Source of the DNA: Stutzerimonas stutzeri SDM-LAC
GTDB taxonomy: Bacteria > Pseudomonadota > Gammaproteobacteria > Pseudomonadales > Pseudomonadaceae
Reading direction: 5' to 3'
Length of the DNA stretch: 40,760 nucleotides
Assembly (NCBI RefSeq): GCF_000235745.1
Contig: NZ_AGSX01000066.1
Coordinates: forward strand, 1-40,760
A program made the position numbers and the translations under genes. This document shows, one piece after another, positions 8,277 through 17,270 of this stretch (position 1 is its first letter; each line of letters opens with the position of its first letter). Below the pieces are notes generated by a model. The model saw nothing but the letters and a program-made list of their open reading frames with translations, ran no database searches and had not been told where the DNA came from.

Positions 8277-9247
8277 ACCGGATCAGCCGGGGCATCCGCG
8301 AGTACAGCCTGTTCCAGGGTGTGCTGCTGGTGATGGACCGTCTGAAGGCCGCACATCCCGATCTGGACGAAGAGGCGCTCTACGAACACCTCGAATTCCA
8401 GGCCAACCCAAGCCTGGGGTTTCCCGGCAGTGACGTTGATCGCGTCGAGTTTTTTCAGGAGCACGGCGAGCTACGTGCACGCCTACGCATCAACCTGGTC
8501 AGCTTGTTCGGCGCCGGATCGCCACTGCCAGCCTTCTATGGCGAGCAGGCCCTTGGCGACAGCACGGAAGGAAACCCGACACGCGAGTTTCTCGACCTGT
8601 TCAACAACCGCTTGCAGCGCTTGATGCTGCCGATCTGGCAGAAGTACCGCTACCGTGCGCGCTTCACCAGTGGCGCGCGTGACCCGCTGTCCGAGCAACT
8701 GTTTGCCCTGATCGGGCTGGGCGGTGAACAGATCCGGGCCGCCTCCGAGCTCAATTGGAAGCGCCTGCTGCCCTACCTGGGCCTGCTAAGCCTGCGTGCG
8801 CATTCGGCCGCATTGATCGAGTCGGTGCTGCGCTACTACTTCAAGCATGCCGACCTGCGCATCGAGCAGTGTCTGGAGCGTCAGGTCGAAATACTTGCTG
8901 AGCAACAGAACCGCCTCGGCCGAGCCAATAGTCAACTGGGCGAAAGCCTGGTGCTTGGCGAACGCGTTCGCGATCGCGGCGGCAAATTCCGCATCCACAT
9001 ACGCCAACTGAGCTGGGACCGCTTCCACAAGTTTTTGCCCGTGGGCAGCGGCTACCAGCCGCTCTGCGCGCTGGTTCGCTTCACCCTGCGCGACCCACTC
9101 GACTACGACATACGCCTGGAGCTGCGTCGCGACGAAATCCGCGAAATGCGCATCGGCGCCGAAAACCCCTGCCGCCTCGGCTGGACCAGTTGGCTTGGCA
9201 GCGAACGCGCCGACGGCATGGTCACCTTGGGCAGCCAGACTCATTAA
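8240..9247 (+). CDS. tssG: TssG, baseplate component (VasB/ImpH)
   Basis: 335 residues, as usual for the family. The EYSLFQGVLLVMDRL segment, the FQANPSLGFPGSDV block and the LGAGSPLPAFY-like stretch (here FGAGSPLPAFYGEQ) are diagnostic for TssG; the end has the GWTSWLG motif. It combines with TssF in the baseplate wedge. ATG 8240 follows an AGGAGAGG ribosome binding site and lies within tssF, implying translational coupling. clpV follows after ten bases. Confidence 0.95.
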   Translation: MDAAHGAATPALNRISRGIREYSLFQGVLLVMDRLKAAHPDLDEEALYEHLEFQANPSLGFPGSDVDRVEFFQEHGELRARLRINLVSLFGAGSPLPAFYGEQALGDSTEGNPTREFLDLFNNRLQRLMLPIWQKYRYRARFTSGARDPLSEQLFALIGLGGEQIRAASELNWKRLLPYLGLLSLRAHSAALIESVLRYYFKHADLRIEQCLERQVEILAEQQNRLGRANSQLGESLVLGERVRDRGGKFRIHIRQLSWDRFHKFLPVGSGYQPLCALVRFTLRDPLDYDIRLELRRDEIREMRIGAENPCRLGWTSWLGSERADGMVTLGSQTH

Positions 9248-9257
9248 GGACGATGAA

Positions 9258-11858
9258 ATGATTAACGTAGACCTTCAACAACTGGTACAGGCACTCGACG
9301 CCGAGACCAAGCGCGACTTGGAAGCCGCAGCCGAGCGCTGCGTAGTGCGTGGCGGCAGCAAGATTCTCGTTGAAGACCTGCTGCTGGGCCTGCTAGAGCG
9401 GCCCGAAGGCTTGCTGATGCGCGCCTTGCAGGACGCTGACGTCGATGCCGGATCCCTAGCTCACGCTCTGCAGCCGCGCGGCGAGCACAGTGAATCGCGT
9501 AACCCGGTCTTTTCTGCCGAACTGGTGCAGTGGCTACAGGATGCCCTGTTGGTAGGCAACCTAGAGCTCGGCCAGAGTCAGATCGATCAGGCCGCACTGA
9601 TCCTGGCGCTGCTGCGCAATCCGATGCGCTATGCCGGCAGCCACTACCAGCCGCTGTTGTCGCGCCTGAACACCGAACGACTGCGCGAGTTCGCCTTGGC
9701 TCAGCAACCACAGGCGGTCCCTGGCAAGGCGGCGCCAGCGGGCGAGTCCAACCTGTCGCGTTTCACCCACAATTTCACCCAGCAAGCCCGGGACGGCAAA
9801 CTCGATCCGGTGCTGTGCCGCGACGCCGCGATCCGCCAGATGATCGACATTCTCGCGCGCCGTCGCAAAAGCAACCCTATCGTGGTGGGCGAAGCCGGCG
9901 TCGGCAAAACGACAATCGTCGAAGGCCTGGCGCTGCGCATCGCCAATGGTGAAGTGCCGGACGCGCTCAAGGGCGTCGAACTGCTGTGCCTGGACCTTGG
10001 TTTGCTGCAGGCTGGCGCGAGCGTGAAAGGCGAATTCGAACGGCGGCTGCAAGGCGTTATCGACGAGGTCAAAGCCTCGCCCAAGCCGATCATCCTGTTC
10101 ATTGATGAAGCCCACACCCTGATCGGCGCTGGCGGCCAGGCTGGGAGTGGCGATGCCGCCAACTTGCTCAAGCCGGCATTGGCCCGAGGCGAGTTGCGCA
10201 CCATCGCGGCTACCACCTGGAGCGAATACAAGAAGTATTTCGAGAAGGACCCGGCCCTCGCACGCCGCTTCCAGCCGGTTCAGCTTCACGAGCCCACCGT
10301 CGACGAAGCAGTGACCATCCTGCGCGGCCTCGCCCCGGTGTATGAAAAGAGCCACGGCATCTACCTGCGCGACGACGCCGTGGTCGCCGCCGCCGAGCTA
10401 TCGGCCCGCTACCTGGCCGGCCGCCAATTGCCCGACAAGGCGGTGGATGTTCTAGATACCGCCTGCGCCCGGGTACGCATCAGCCTGGCGGCCGCACCTG
10501 AAGCGCTGGAGCGCCTGCGAGGCGAGATCGCCGAGGGTGAACGCCAGGGGCTCGCGCTGCGCCGTGATCTCGATGCTGGCCTGCACATCGACACCGACAT
10601 TCTGGACAGCCTGGAAACGCGCCTGGCGGCAGCCCGCGCAGAACTCGAGCAATTGGAAACCCGCTGGGCCACTCAGCGTTCGCTGGCCGAGAGGCTATTG
10701 GATCTGCGCAAACAATGCGCAACTGCTCGAACATCGCCCGAGTGCGTATCCGATGACGAAACCCGCCCTGATCTTGAACAGCTCGAAGCCAAGCTAAGGG
10801 ACCTTCAGCTCGAGCTTGCCAGTGCCCAAGCCGCCGAGCGGCTGGTGAGTTTCGAGGTCTGCCCTCGTTTGGTGGCCGAAGTCATTAGCCACTGGACCGG
10901 CGTACCGCTCTCCCAGCTGGCGCGCGAGCACAACAGCAAGGTGCTCAGCTTTGCCGCCGATCTGCGCCAGCGTGTGCGCGGGCAGGAACAGGCCATCGAA
11001 GCACTGGACCGCTCCATGCGTGCCACGGCTGCTGGACTGAACAAGTCCGATGCGCCGGTCGGTGTCTTTCTGCTGGTAGGCCCAAGCGGCGTCGGCAAGA
11101 CCGAAACCGCACTTGCGTTGGCCGACCTGCTCTATGGCGGCGAGCGTTTCCTCACGACCATCAACATGTCCGAATTTCAGGAAAAGCACACCGTATCTCG
11201 CCTGATCGGTGCGCCACCCGGTTATGTGGGTTACGGCGAAGGCGGCATGCTCACCGAGGCCGTGCGCCAGAAGCCCTACTCGGTCGTGCTGCTTGATGAA
11301 GTCGAAAAAGCCGACCCGGACGTAATGAACGTCTTCTACCAGATCTTCGACAAGGGCGTGGCCAACGACGGTGAGGGACGGGAGATCAACTTCCGCAACA
11401 CCCTGATCCTGATGACCAGCAACCTGGCCAGCGATCGTATCGCCGATCTTTGCCAAGGCGGCCAGCGACCAGAGACCGAAGACCTGGAGCTGGCGATTCG
11501 ACCTGCACTGACCCAGCACTTCAAACCGGCCCTGCTAGCCCGCATGCGGGTGGTCCCCTATTACCCAATTCAGGGTGACGTGCTGAACGAACTGGTGGCG
11601 CTCAAACTGTCGCGCTTCGGTGATCGCCTAACGCGGCGCCAGTTGCAGTTCAGTCACTGCGAGGCACTGGTCCGGCACCTGGCTGAGCGTTGCACTCACA
11701 GCGACAGCGGTGCACGCCTGATCGATCACCTAATCGATCAGCACCTGCAGCCACTGGTCGTCGATCGGCTGCTCGACGCCATGGCGAGTGGCCAAGCATT
11801 GCAACGTGCGCATGCAACTCTCGACGGCGACGGGGCGGTGGTTTGTGAGTTCGCTTAA
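9258..11858 (+). CDS. clpV: ClpV (TssH), AAA+ ATPase that disassembles contracted sheath
   Basis: 866 residues. N-terminal Clp repeat domain (about 5-150), first AAA+ domain with Walker A GEAGVGKT at 211-218 and Walker B-like ILFIDEAHTL, a coiled-coil middle domain (about 410-520), and a second AAA+ domain with Walker A GPSGVGKT at 608-615 and VVLLDEVEKA. The GYVGYGEGG pore region is present. The protein unfolds contracted TssBC sheath for reuse in the cytoplasm. ATG 9258 is chosen over an upstream in-frame start (9195) because that lies inside tssG and TAAGGA precedes 9258 at a good distance. It differs from housekeeping ClpB by its N-domain and its place in the T6SS operon. Confidence 0.95.
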   Translation: MINVDLQQLVQALDAETKRDLEAAAERCVVRGGSKILVEDLLLGLLERPEGLLMRALQDADVDAGSLAHALQPRGEHSESRNPVFSAELVQWLQDALLVGNLELGQSQIDQAALILALLRNPMRYAGSHYQPLLSRLNTERLREFALAQQPQAVPGKAAPAGESNLSRFTHNFTQQARDGKLDPVLCRDAAIRQMIDILARRRKSNPIVVGEAGVGKTTIVEGLALRIANGEVPDALKGVELLCLDLGLLQAGASVKGEFERRLQGVIDEVKASPKPIILFIDEAHTLIGAGGQAGSGDAANLLKPALARGELRTIAATTWSEYKKYFEKDPALARRFQPVQLHEPTVDEAVTILRGLAPVYEKSHGIYLRDDAVVAAAELSARYLAGRQLPDKAVDVLDTACARVRISLAAAPEALERLRGEIAEGERQGLALRRDLDAGLHIDTDILDSLETRLAAARAELEQLETRWATQRSLAERLLDLRKQCATARTSPECVSDDETRPDLEQLEAKLRDLQLELASAQAAERLVSFEVCPRLVAEVISHWTGVPLSQLAREHNSKVLSFAADLRQRVRGQEQAIEALDRSMRATAAGLNKSDAPVGVFLLVGPSGVGKTETALALADLLYGGERFLTTINMSEFQEKHTVSRLIGAPPGYVGYGEGGMLTEAVRQKPYSVVLLDEVEKADPDVMNVFYQIFDKGVANDGEGREINFRNTLILMTSNLASDRIADLCQGGQRPETEDLELAIRPALTQHFKPALLARMRVVPYYPIQGDVLNELVALKLSRFGDRLTRRQLQFSHCEALVRHLAERCTHSDSGARLIDHLIDQHLQPLVVDRLLDAMASGQALQRAHATLDGDGAVVCEFA

Positions 11859-11868
11859 GGTGCCGCCT

Positions 11869-13371
11869 ATGCTGACTGAGCATTCCGCGCCTGCCAGCGC
11901 GCTACTGGATCGCTTAGCCGAGCTGGCCTGGACGACGGATACAAGCGGCTGGCTGGACGGGCTGGTACAAACGGCGGCGCAGCTGGCGAGCTGCCCGCTC
12001 GCCCAGCTCTACCTGCTCGATGCGACCCACACACGTCTGACCCTGTCGGCCGAGTGGTTCGATGGTGCCCGGCGGCAAGAAACCGCGAGCCTGCCCAGCG
12101 ACTACCGAGACGAACAATTGCTGCAGTACTGTCTCAGCCAGAATCGCCAGCTGAGCATCGTCCCGCTGGACGCCAACCTGCACGAAACCGGTTTTCTTCC
12201 TGAATCGTCGCGCCCTTGGCGCAGCCTGCTCTGCTTGCCGCTGGAGAATGCAGAAGGTCATGTCGTCGGGCTGATGGTGGCTGCCAGTACCGCCACTCAG
12301 GACCTCACCGCTGCGACCGCAACCTTGACCAACCTCGGCCGTTTTGCCCTCGGCCAGGCCCATCTGCTCAATAGACTACTCGGCGTGGCCCAACCTGCAC
12401 CTGGCGAGATCACCCCGAGGCGCCCATGCACCAGCGGGTACGGGCTGATTGGTGAGAGCCCGCGCATGCGTGCGGTTTACGGGCTGATCGGCAAAGTCCT
12501 GCACAACCCCGTCAGTGTTCTGCTGACAGGTGAAACAGGTACTGGTAAGGAACTGGTGGCACGCGCTATCCATGATTGCGGCTCGCGGCGCAGCCAAGCC
12601 TTCATCGTGCAAAACTGCGCGGCTCTACCCGAACACCTGCTCGAGAGCGAGCTGTTCGGTTATCGAAAAGGCGCCTTTACCGGTGCCGAACGCGACCACG
12701 AAGGCCTGTTCGATGCGGCCGACGGTGGCACGTTGTTCCTCGATGAAATCGGCGACATGCCGCTGACCCTACAAGCCAAGCTGCTGCGTGTTCTGCAGGA
12801 AGGCGAGGTCCGACCGCTTGGCAGCACGCGCACCCATAAAGTTGACGTCCGAATCGTCGCCGCAACTCACCAAGACCTGCACAAGCGAGTCGAGGAGGGG
12901 CGCTTTCGTGAAGACCTGTACTACCGCCTGTCCATCTTCCCGATCGAATTGCCGCCGCTTCGGGACCGCGATCAGGACGTCCTTCGTCTAGCCCGCCACT
13001 TTGCCGACAAAGCCTGCGGTTTTCTGCAGCGCGATACCGTGCGCTGGTCGGACGCGGCGCTTGAGCAACTGGCTGACTATGCCTTTCCCGGCAACGTGCG
13101 CGAGCTCAAGGGGCTGGTCGAACGTGCCGTGCTCCTGAGCGACGGCGGCGAACTATTACCGGAACATTTCAGCCTGCGCACGGTGGATAACGACCTGGAC
13201 AGCACGCTGGATTTACGCGCGCGGCTGGAACGGGTCGAGCGCAACCTGCTGATTGACTGTCTGCTTAAGAACGGCGGCAACCAGAGCCAGGCCGCTCGAG
13301 AATTAGGGCTACCGCGCCGCACCTTGCTCTACCGCATGGAGCGCCTGGGTGTTAACGCCAGCACCCTCTGA
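11869..13371 (+). CDS. Sigma54-dependent transcription activator of the T6SS cluster (Sfa-like)
   Basis: 500 residues. N-terminal GAF-like sensor region (about 15-175), central AAA+ domain with Walker A GETGTGKE at 221-228, the sigma54-contact loop GAFTGA at 268-273, a Walker B with [11 protein letters not shown], and a C-terminal Fis-type helix-turn-helix (about 460-495, with [20 protein letters not shown]). The position right after clpV is that of sfa2 in P. aeruginosa HSI-II. Such activators control hcp or vgrG promoters of their own system; I found no convincing -24/-12 site next to the cluster genes here, so its targets may be elsewhere. ATG 11869 has AAGGTG upstream; the frame extends to 11788 only within clpV. 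Confidence 0.9.
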   Translation: MLTEHSAPASALLDRLAELAWTTDTSGWLDGLVQTAAQLASCPLAQLYLLDATHTRLTLSAEWFDGARRQETASLPSDYRDEQLLQYCLSQNRQLSIVPLDANLHETGFLPESSRPWRSLLCLPLENAEGHVVGLMVAASTATQDLTAATATLTNLGRFALGQAHLLNRLLGVAQPAPGEITPRRPCTSGYGLIGESPRMRAVYGLIGKVLHNPVSVLLTGETGTGKELVARAIHDCGSRRSQAFIVQNCAALPEHLLESELFGYRKGAFTGAERDHEGLFDAADGGTLFLDEIGDMPLTLQAKLLRVLQEGEVRPLGSTRTHKVDVRIVAATHQDLHKRVEEGRFREDLYYRLSIFPIELPPLRDRDQDVLRLARHFADKACGFLQRDTVRWSDAALEQLADYAFPGNVRELKGLVERAVLLSDGGELLPEHFSLRTVDNDLDSTLDLRARLERVERNLLIDCLLKNGGNQSQAARELGLPRRTLLYRMERLGVNASTL

Positions 13372-13387
13372 GCTCAAGGAGATGAGC

Positions 13388-13534
13388 ATGAGTGTTCATA
13401 GATTGCTGACTGTTGCTGCCTTGGCGGGGTTTGTAACAGCGCTAGCCGGCTGCGGCACTTTAATCGGCCTCGATACGGTGCTGCTACCGATTGACCTGAC
13501 AGACATCGCAAACGCTCCGATTGATAACCGGTAG
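13388..13534 (+). CDS. Small putative lipoprotein
   Basis: 48 residues. Signal sequence with a hydrophobic run and a lipobox LAGC (Cys22), leaving a mature part of only 27 residues. ATG 13388 is selected because AAGGAG ends six bases before it; ATG 13382 directly abuts the ribosome binding site. It lies between the sigma54 activator and vgrG, 16 bases after the former. I do not recognise a family. It could be a remnant of a longer lipoprotein or an exported mini-lipoprotein like the orfX-like protein encoded at 19597. Confidence 0.6.
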   Translation: MSVHRLLTVAALAGFVTALAGCGTLIGLDTVLLPIDLTDIANAPIDNR

Positions 13535-13588
13535 CCTCGCCCCTCGACCTGAACGGCTTCATGGAAGCGCTCCGAACAAGGATTTCAC

Positions 13589-15664
13589 ATGTTCAACCCG
13601 GCCAACGACACCCATTTCAGCCTCGCAATCGAAGGCATCGAGCACGATCTACAGGTTCTGGAATTCAAGGGCCGGGAAGCGCTTTCGCAGCCCTTCGCAT
13701 TCGAGCTCGAACTGGTTAGCGAACGCCCCGATCTGGAGCTGGAAGACATGCTGCATCAGCCGGCCTTCCTCGCCCTCTCACCGGCCGGCACCGGCATCCA
13801 TGGCGTGATCTACCGCGTCGCTCAGGGCGATTCCGGTAAGCGCCTGACGCGCTATCACATAACCTTGCGTCCGCAGCTCGCTTATCTGGCTCACCGCACC
13901 AACCTGCGAATCTTCCAGCACCTGACGGTTGAGCAAATCATCAGCCAAGTGCTCGAAGAGCATGGCATCCAGGCCAACGCTTTTCGCTTCGCCCTCGGCT
14001 CGGTCTACCCCGAGCGCGACTACTGCGTGCAGTACGACGAGACCGACCTTCACTTCATCCAGCGCCTGTGCGAAGAAGAAGGTATTCACTACCACTTCCA
14101 GCACAGCACCGCCGGCCATGTATTGGTCTTTGGTGACGACCAAACGGGCTTTCCCAAGCTCGCGCCGGTTGCCTATCAACAGGACTCCGGGTTGGTTGCC
14201 GATCAGCCGGTGATCAAACGTTTCGCCCTGCGCATGGAAACCCGCACCAGCCGGACCACCCGCCGCGACTATGACTTCGAGAAACCGCGCCTGATTATGG
14301 AAGGGTCCTTCCAGAGCGAATTCCAACCGGACCTGGAAGACTACGACTACCCCGGCCGCTTCACCGAGCGCCCCCGCGGCAAGCACCTGTCGCAACGCGC
14401 TCTGGAACGCCACCGCAGCGACTACGAGTTGGCTGAGGGTGAGAGTGACCAACCACAGATGATCACCGGCCACTTCCTGGCCATGAACGAGCACCCGCGC
14501 AGCGGCTGGAACCAGCTCTGGCTGCTCAATGAAATTCACCACGAAGGTAAACAACCGCAGGTACTGGAGGAATCGGTGACGAGCGATAGCCTCGCCCGTG
14601 ACGGTTTCACCCAAGGTTACCGCAACCATTTCACCGCAACGCCCTGGGACATTCCCTATCGCCCAGCCCTAAGCCATCCCAAGCCCAAGGTCCTCGGTAG
14701 CCAGACCGCAGTCGTTACAGGCCCAGCCGGCGAAGAAATCCACTGCGACGAATACGGTCGCGTAAAAGTCCAGTTCCATTGGGATCGCGAAGGCCAGGCC
14801 GACGACAAAACCAGTTGCTGGCTGCGTGTTTCCTCAAGCTGGGCCGGCGACCGCTACGGCAGCATCGCCATACCGCGGGTAGGCATGGAAGTACTGGTGA
14901 CTTTCCTTGAAGGCGATCCCGACCAGCCTCTGGTAACCGGTTGCCTGTACCACAAGGAACATGTCGTCCCCTACGACCTGCCGGCCAACAAGACCCGCAG
15001 CGTCTTCAAGACACTATCGAGCCCCGGCGGAGACGGCTACAACGAACTGCGCATTGAGGACCGCAAGGGCCAGGAGCAGATCTACCTCCACGCTCAGCGC
15101 GACTGGGACGAAAACATCGAGCACGACCAGAAGATCCGCGTCGGCCACGAGCGCCACGACACAGTCGTGGCCAACATCTACACGGAACTCAAAGCCGAAG
15201 AACACCGCACCACCCACGCCAACCGCAAGACCGAAGTCCGCGCCAATGATCACCTTACCGTGGGCAACAGCCAGCACGTGAAGATCGGCACGGGGCAGTT
15301 CGTCGAGGCGGGTAACGAAATCCACTACTTCGCCGGCAGCAAAGTCGTCATCGACGCGGGCATGGAGCTCACCGCGTCAGGCGGCGGCAGCTTCCTTAAA
15401 CTCGATCCCAGCGGCGTTACGTTGAGTGGCGCGACCATCAAGATGAATTCCGGTGGCGCGCCCGGCAAAGGCTCGGGCATAAGCATCCTCACTCCCCAAA
15501 TTCCGCGGGCGGCCGACAAGGACAGGGCTGGAACGAAACCCAAGCTCGCGCTGGCCAACACCCAGCTGCAATTGGCCCGCAAAGCTCGTCAAATCGGCGC
15601 CAGCCGCTGCCCGATTTGCGAAGCATGCAGAGAAGGAATGTGTGAGATTGGAGCGGGACAATGA
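13589..15664 (+). CDS. vgrG: VgrG (TssI) spike protein 1
   Basis: 691 residues. The order is the usual one: gp27-like part (about 1-370), OB-fold gp5-like part (about 385-480, with the QTAVVTGPAGEEIHCDEYGRVKVQFHWDR-type region), and a repetitive beta-helix needle (about 500-640, KIRVGHERHDTV and repeated EIHY/KVVIDAG strands). It is followed by a tail ending in a cysteine cluster (Cys674, 677, 680, 685) not seen in the second VgrG. It forms the trimeric tip of the Hcp tube. ATG 13589 has AAGGATTTCAC upstream. It overlaps the DUF4123 adaptor gene by four bases (ATGA), which ties it to the lipase cargo downstream. Confidence 0.95.
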   Translation: MFNPANDTHFSLAIEGIEHDLQVLEFKGREALSQPFAFELELVSERPDLELEDMLHQPAFLALSPAGTGIHGVIYRVAQGDSGKRLTRYHITLRPQLAYLAHRTNLRIFQHLTVEQIISQVLEEHGIQANAFRFALGSVYPERDYCVQYDETDLHFIQRLCEEEGIHYHFQHSTAGHVLVFGDDQTGFPKLAPVAYQQDSGLVADQPVIKRFALRMETRTSRTTRRDYDFEKPRLIMEGSFQSEFQPDLEDYDYPGRFTERPRGKHLSQRALERHRSDYELAEGESDQPQMITGHFLAMNEHPRSGWNQLWLLNEIHHEGKQPQVLEESVTSDSLARDGFTQGYRNHFTATPWDIPYRPALSHPKPKVLGSQTAVVTGPAGEEIHCDEYGRVKVQFHWDREGQADDKTSCWLRVSSSWAGDRYGSIAIPRVGMEVLVTFLEGDPDQPLVTGCLYHKEHVVPYDLPANKTRSVFKTLSSPGGDGYNELRIEDRKGQEQIYLHAQRDWDENIEHDQKIRVGHERHDTVVANIYTELKAEEHRTTHANRKTEVRANDHLTVGNSQHVKIGTGQFVEAGNEIHYFAGSKVVIDAGMELTASGGGSFLKLDPSGVTLSGATIKMNSGGAPGKGSGISILTPQIPRAADKDRAGTKPKLALANTQLQLARKARQIGASRCPICEACREGMCEIGAGQ

Positions 15665-16506
15665 ACAAAACGGTTGAAGACTGGCTCAGCGCGCAACAGG
15701 CCGAACAGAGGCAGCTGCTGCTCGTTATCGATAGCCTCGCAGAGCCCGCTCCGCTGCCTCGTCTGTTTTCAGCGGACCTGGTGCACAGCTACGCCAATCT
15801 CTACCAGGGCACCGAGGTCGCCGAGATGGCCAGCGTGGGCCCCTGGCTGATAGTGCTGAACGAGCTGAACCTCACGCAGCTAGCGCCACTCACCGACGCA
15901 CCGGAGCAGAATTGGGGCTGGCTCGCCAGCGTCGAATACGCAGACCTGGCGGCGCTCACGCAACACTGGCACGCCCGTATCTTCGCCGACGAACAGGGGC
16001 AACGGTCGCTCTATCGGTTCCAGGACAACCGCATCGTTGCGCGTCACCTCGCCGAACTGGACGTCTCACAACGCCCTCTGCTGCTTGGTCCACTGACAAG
16101 CGCGCTCTGCTGGGATGATCACGACTGGCAATGGTTCGATAACGAGCAACCAGGCGAGTATCCCGAACCCTTCGAAAAACCGTGGTTGTCTATCCCAGAA
16201 CCCGAGCACGTAAGGCGCGCTGTGACACACCACAATCTCGAGTTGTGGCTGTGGGAGAACCACACGCTGGCGACCACCAAGCTCGCAGAGACCCAGGTGC
16301 TGAGCGAATGGCTGGACCGTCAACTCGACAATGCGAAGGAGTGGCACTGGCACAGCGAGCCGCAACTGCACTTCCTGCTCCGCTACCAGCTCGACCCCGC
16401 ACTGGCGGACCATCCGGCCTGGCTGCCAGCTGACCGGGAAACATCGGACGCCCACTATTCACGAGTCAGTTCAGTGCTGACTTCAAGCCATTCAGCACAG
16501 GGTTGA
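15661..16506 (+). CDS. DUF4123 effector-loading adaptor (Tap/TEC type)
   Basis: 281 residues. The fold signature of DUF4123 is visible: VDSLAEP-like start (VIDSLAEPAPL, about residue 22), a GPWLIVLNE strand near residue 60, and WGWLASVEYADLAALTQHWHARIFAD (about residue 85), followed by the LYRFQDNRIV segment. Proteins of this family load effectors on the cognate VgrG and are not themselves secreted. The gene starts within the vgrG stop region (ATGA overlap) and precedes a lipoprotein and a lipase gene, so its likely client is the lipase at 17271. Assignment to a particular effector is inferred from gene order. Confidence 0.87.
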   Translation: MNKTVEDWLSAQQAEQRQLLLVIDSLAEPAPLPRLFSADLVHSYANLYQGTEVAEMASVGPWLIVLNELNLTQLAPLTDAPEQNWGWLASVEYADLAALTQHWHARIFADEQGQRSLYRFQDNRIVARHLAELDVSQRPLLLGPLTSALCWDDHDWQWFDNEQPGEYPEPFEKPWLSIPEPEHVRRAVTHHNLELWLWENHTLATTKLAETQVLSEWLDRQLDNAKEWHWHSEPQLHFLLRYQLDPALADHPAWLPADRETSDAHYSRVSSVLTSSHSAQG

Positions 16507-16510
16507 TCAG

Positions 16511-17263
16511 ATGACGTCTCACACCTTTTCTCGAAGCCACTTCCTGCCCATTCACGCATGGTCTGTACTGTTTGGCTTTCTGCTCAGCGGTTGTAGCACG
16601 CTCGGCTCGGTCGGCGCCGATACCTTTACGTTGAAGGGCGAGCTACCGGCTGACTTCGCACTGAAGGCCCAAGCGCATTACGGCGGGGCCGAGGGATGCA
16701 GTGATCGCGGCCATGTGAAGGGTTTCAAGAAAGAGTATGAAAAGGTGCCGCATGGGTATGAGTTCGAAATTCCAGTTAGTTATCGCGACGGACTTTGTGA
16801 ACTGCAATTGACCAGGGTCGGGCTTTTTATTCATGCGAAGTACGGCGAGCAGGACTGGCAACATAGCTACGATAACGGCGGGTTAGTGGTTGTTGAAGAA
16901 CTTCCGCCGAACGGCACACATTATCAACGCGACGAAACTGTATCTAGAACGGCTCAATGTTCATGGCTCTTTCAAATCAGCAAGCTGGAGTTAGGGATAG
17001 CCAAAATGCTGGACTGTAAAGGCGCCGGGACGTATTTGTTACGCAATTCGCTTTCGCAAACCAATGTTAGGCTCAGCTTTGAACTAAGTAACAATGACCG
17101 TCCTTATATGAGGAACTATTGGTCAAAAACAACGACAGGCTGGAAGCCGTGCACGGGACGATGGGGAACAAAGTTCGAAGAGCTTTGTACAGCCCCTCCG
17201 CAGTTTCGTACTTTCACTATGGATGGCGGTGAATGCACGGTCTATCCGAACTGCACAGAGTGA
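16511..17263 (+). CDS. Putative lipoprotein, probable immunity protein for the lipase effector
   Basis: 250 residues. N-terminal signal sequence with lipobox LLSGC (Cys28) followed by Ser-Thr, so an outer or inner membrane lipoprotein facing the periplasm. The mature part is beta-rich and contains at least six cysteines, consistent with disulfides. I do not recognise a named domain. Base composition is lower in GC than in the flanking core genes, a sign of transfer. It lies eight bases upstream of the lipase gene; periplasmic lipoproteins are the usual antidotes of T6SS lipases (Tli proteins). Here the presumed immunity gene precedes the effector. Confidence 0.72.
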   Translation: MTSHTFSRSHFLPIHAWSVLFGFLLSGCSTLGSVGADTFTLKGELPADFALKAQAHYGGAEGCSDRGHVKGFKKEYEKVPHGYEFEIPVSYRDGLCELQLTRVGLFIHAKYGEQDWQHSYDNGGLVVVEELPPNGTHYQRDETVSRTAQCSWLFQISKLELGIAKMLDCKGAGTYLLRNSLSQTNVRLSFELSNNDRPYMRNYWSKTTTGWKPCTGRWGTKFEELCTAPPQFRTFTMDGGECTVYPNCTE

Positions 17264-17270
17264 CTAACGG

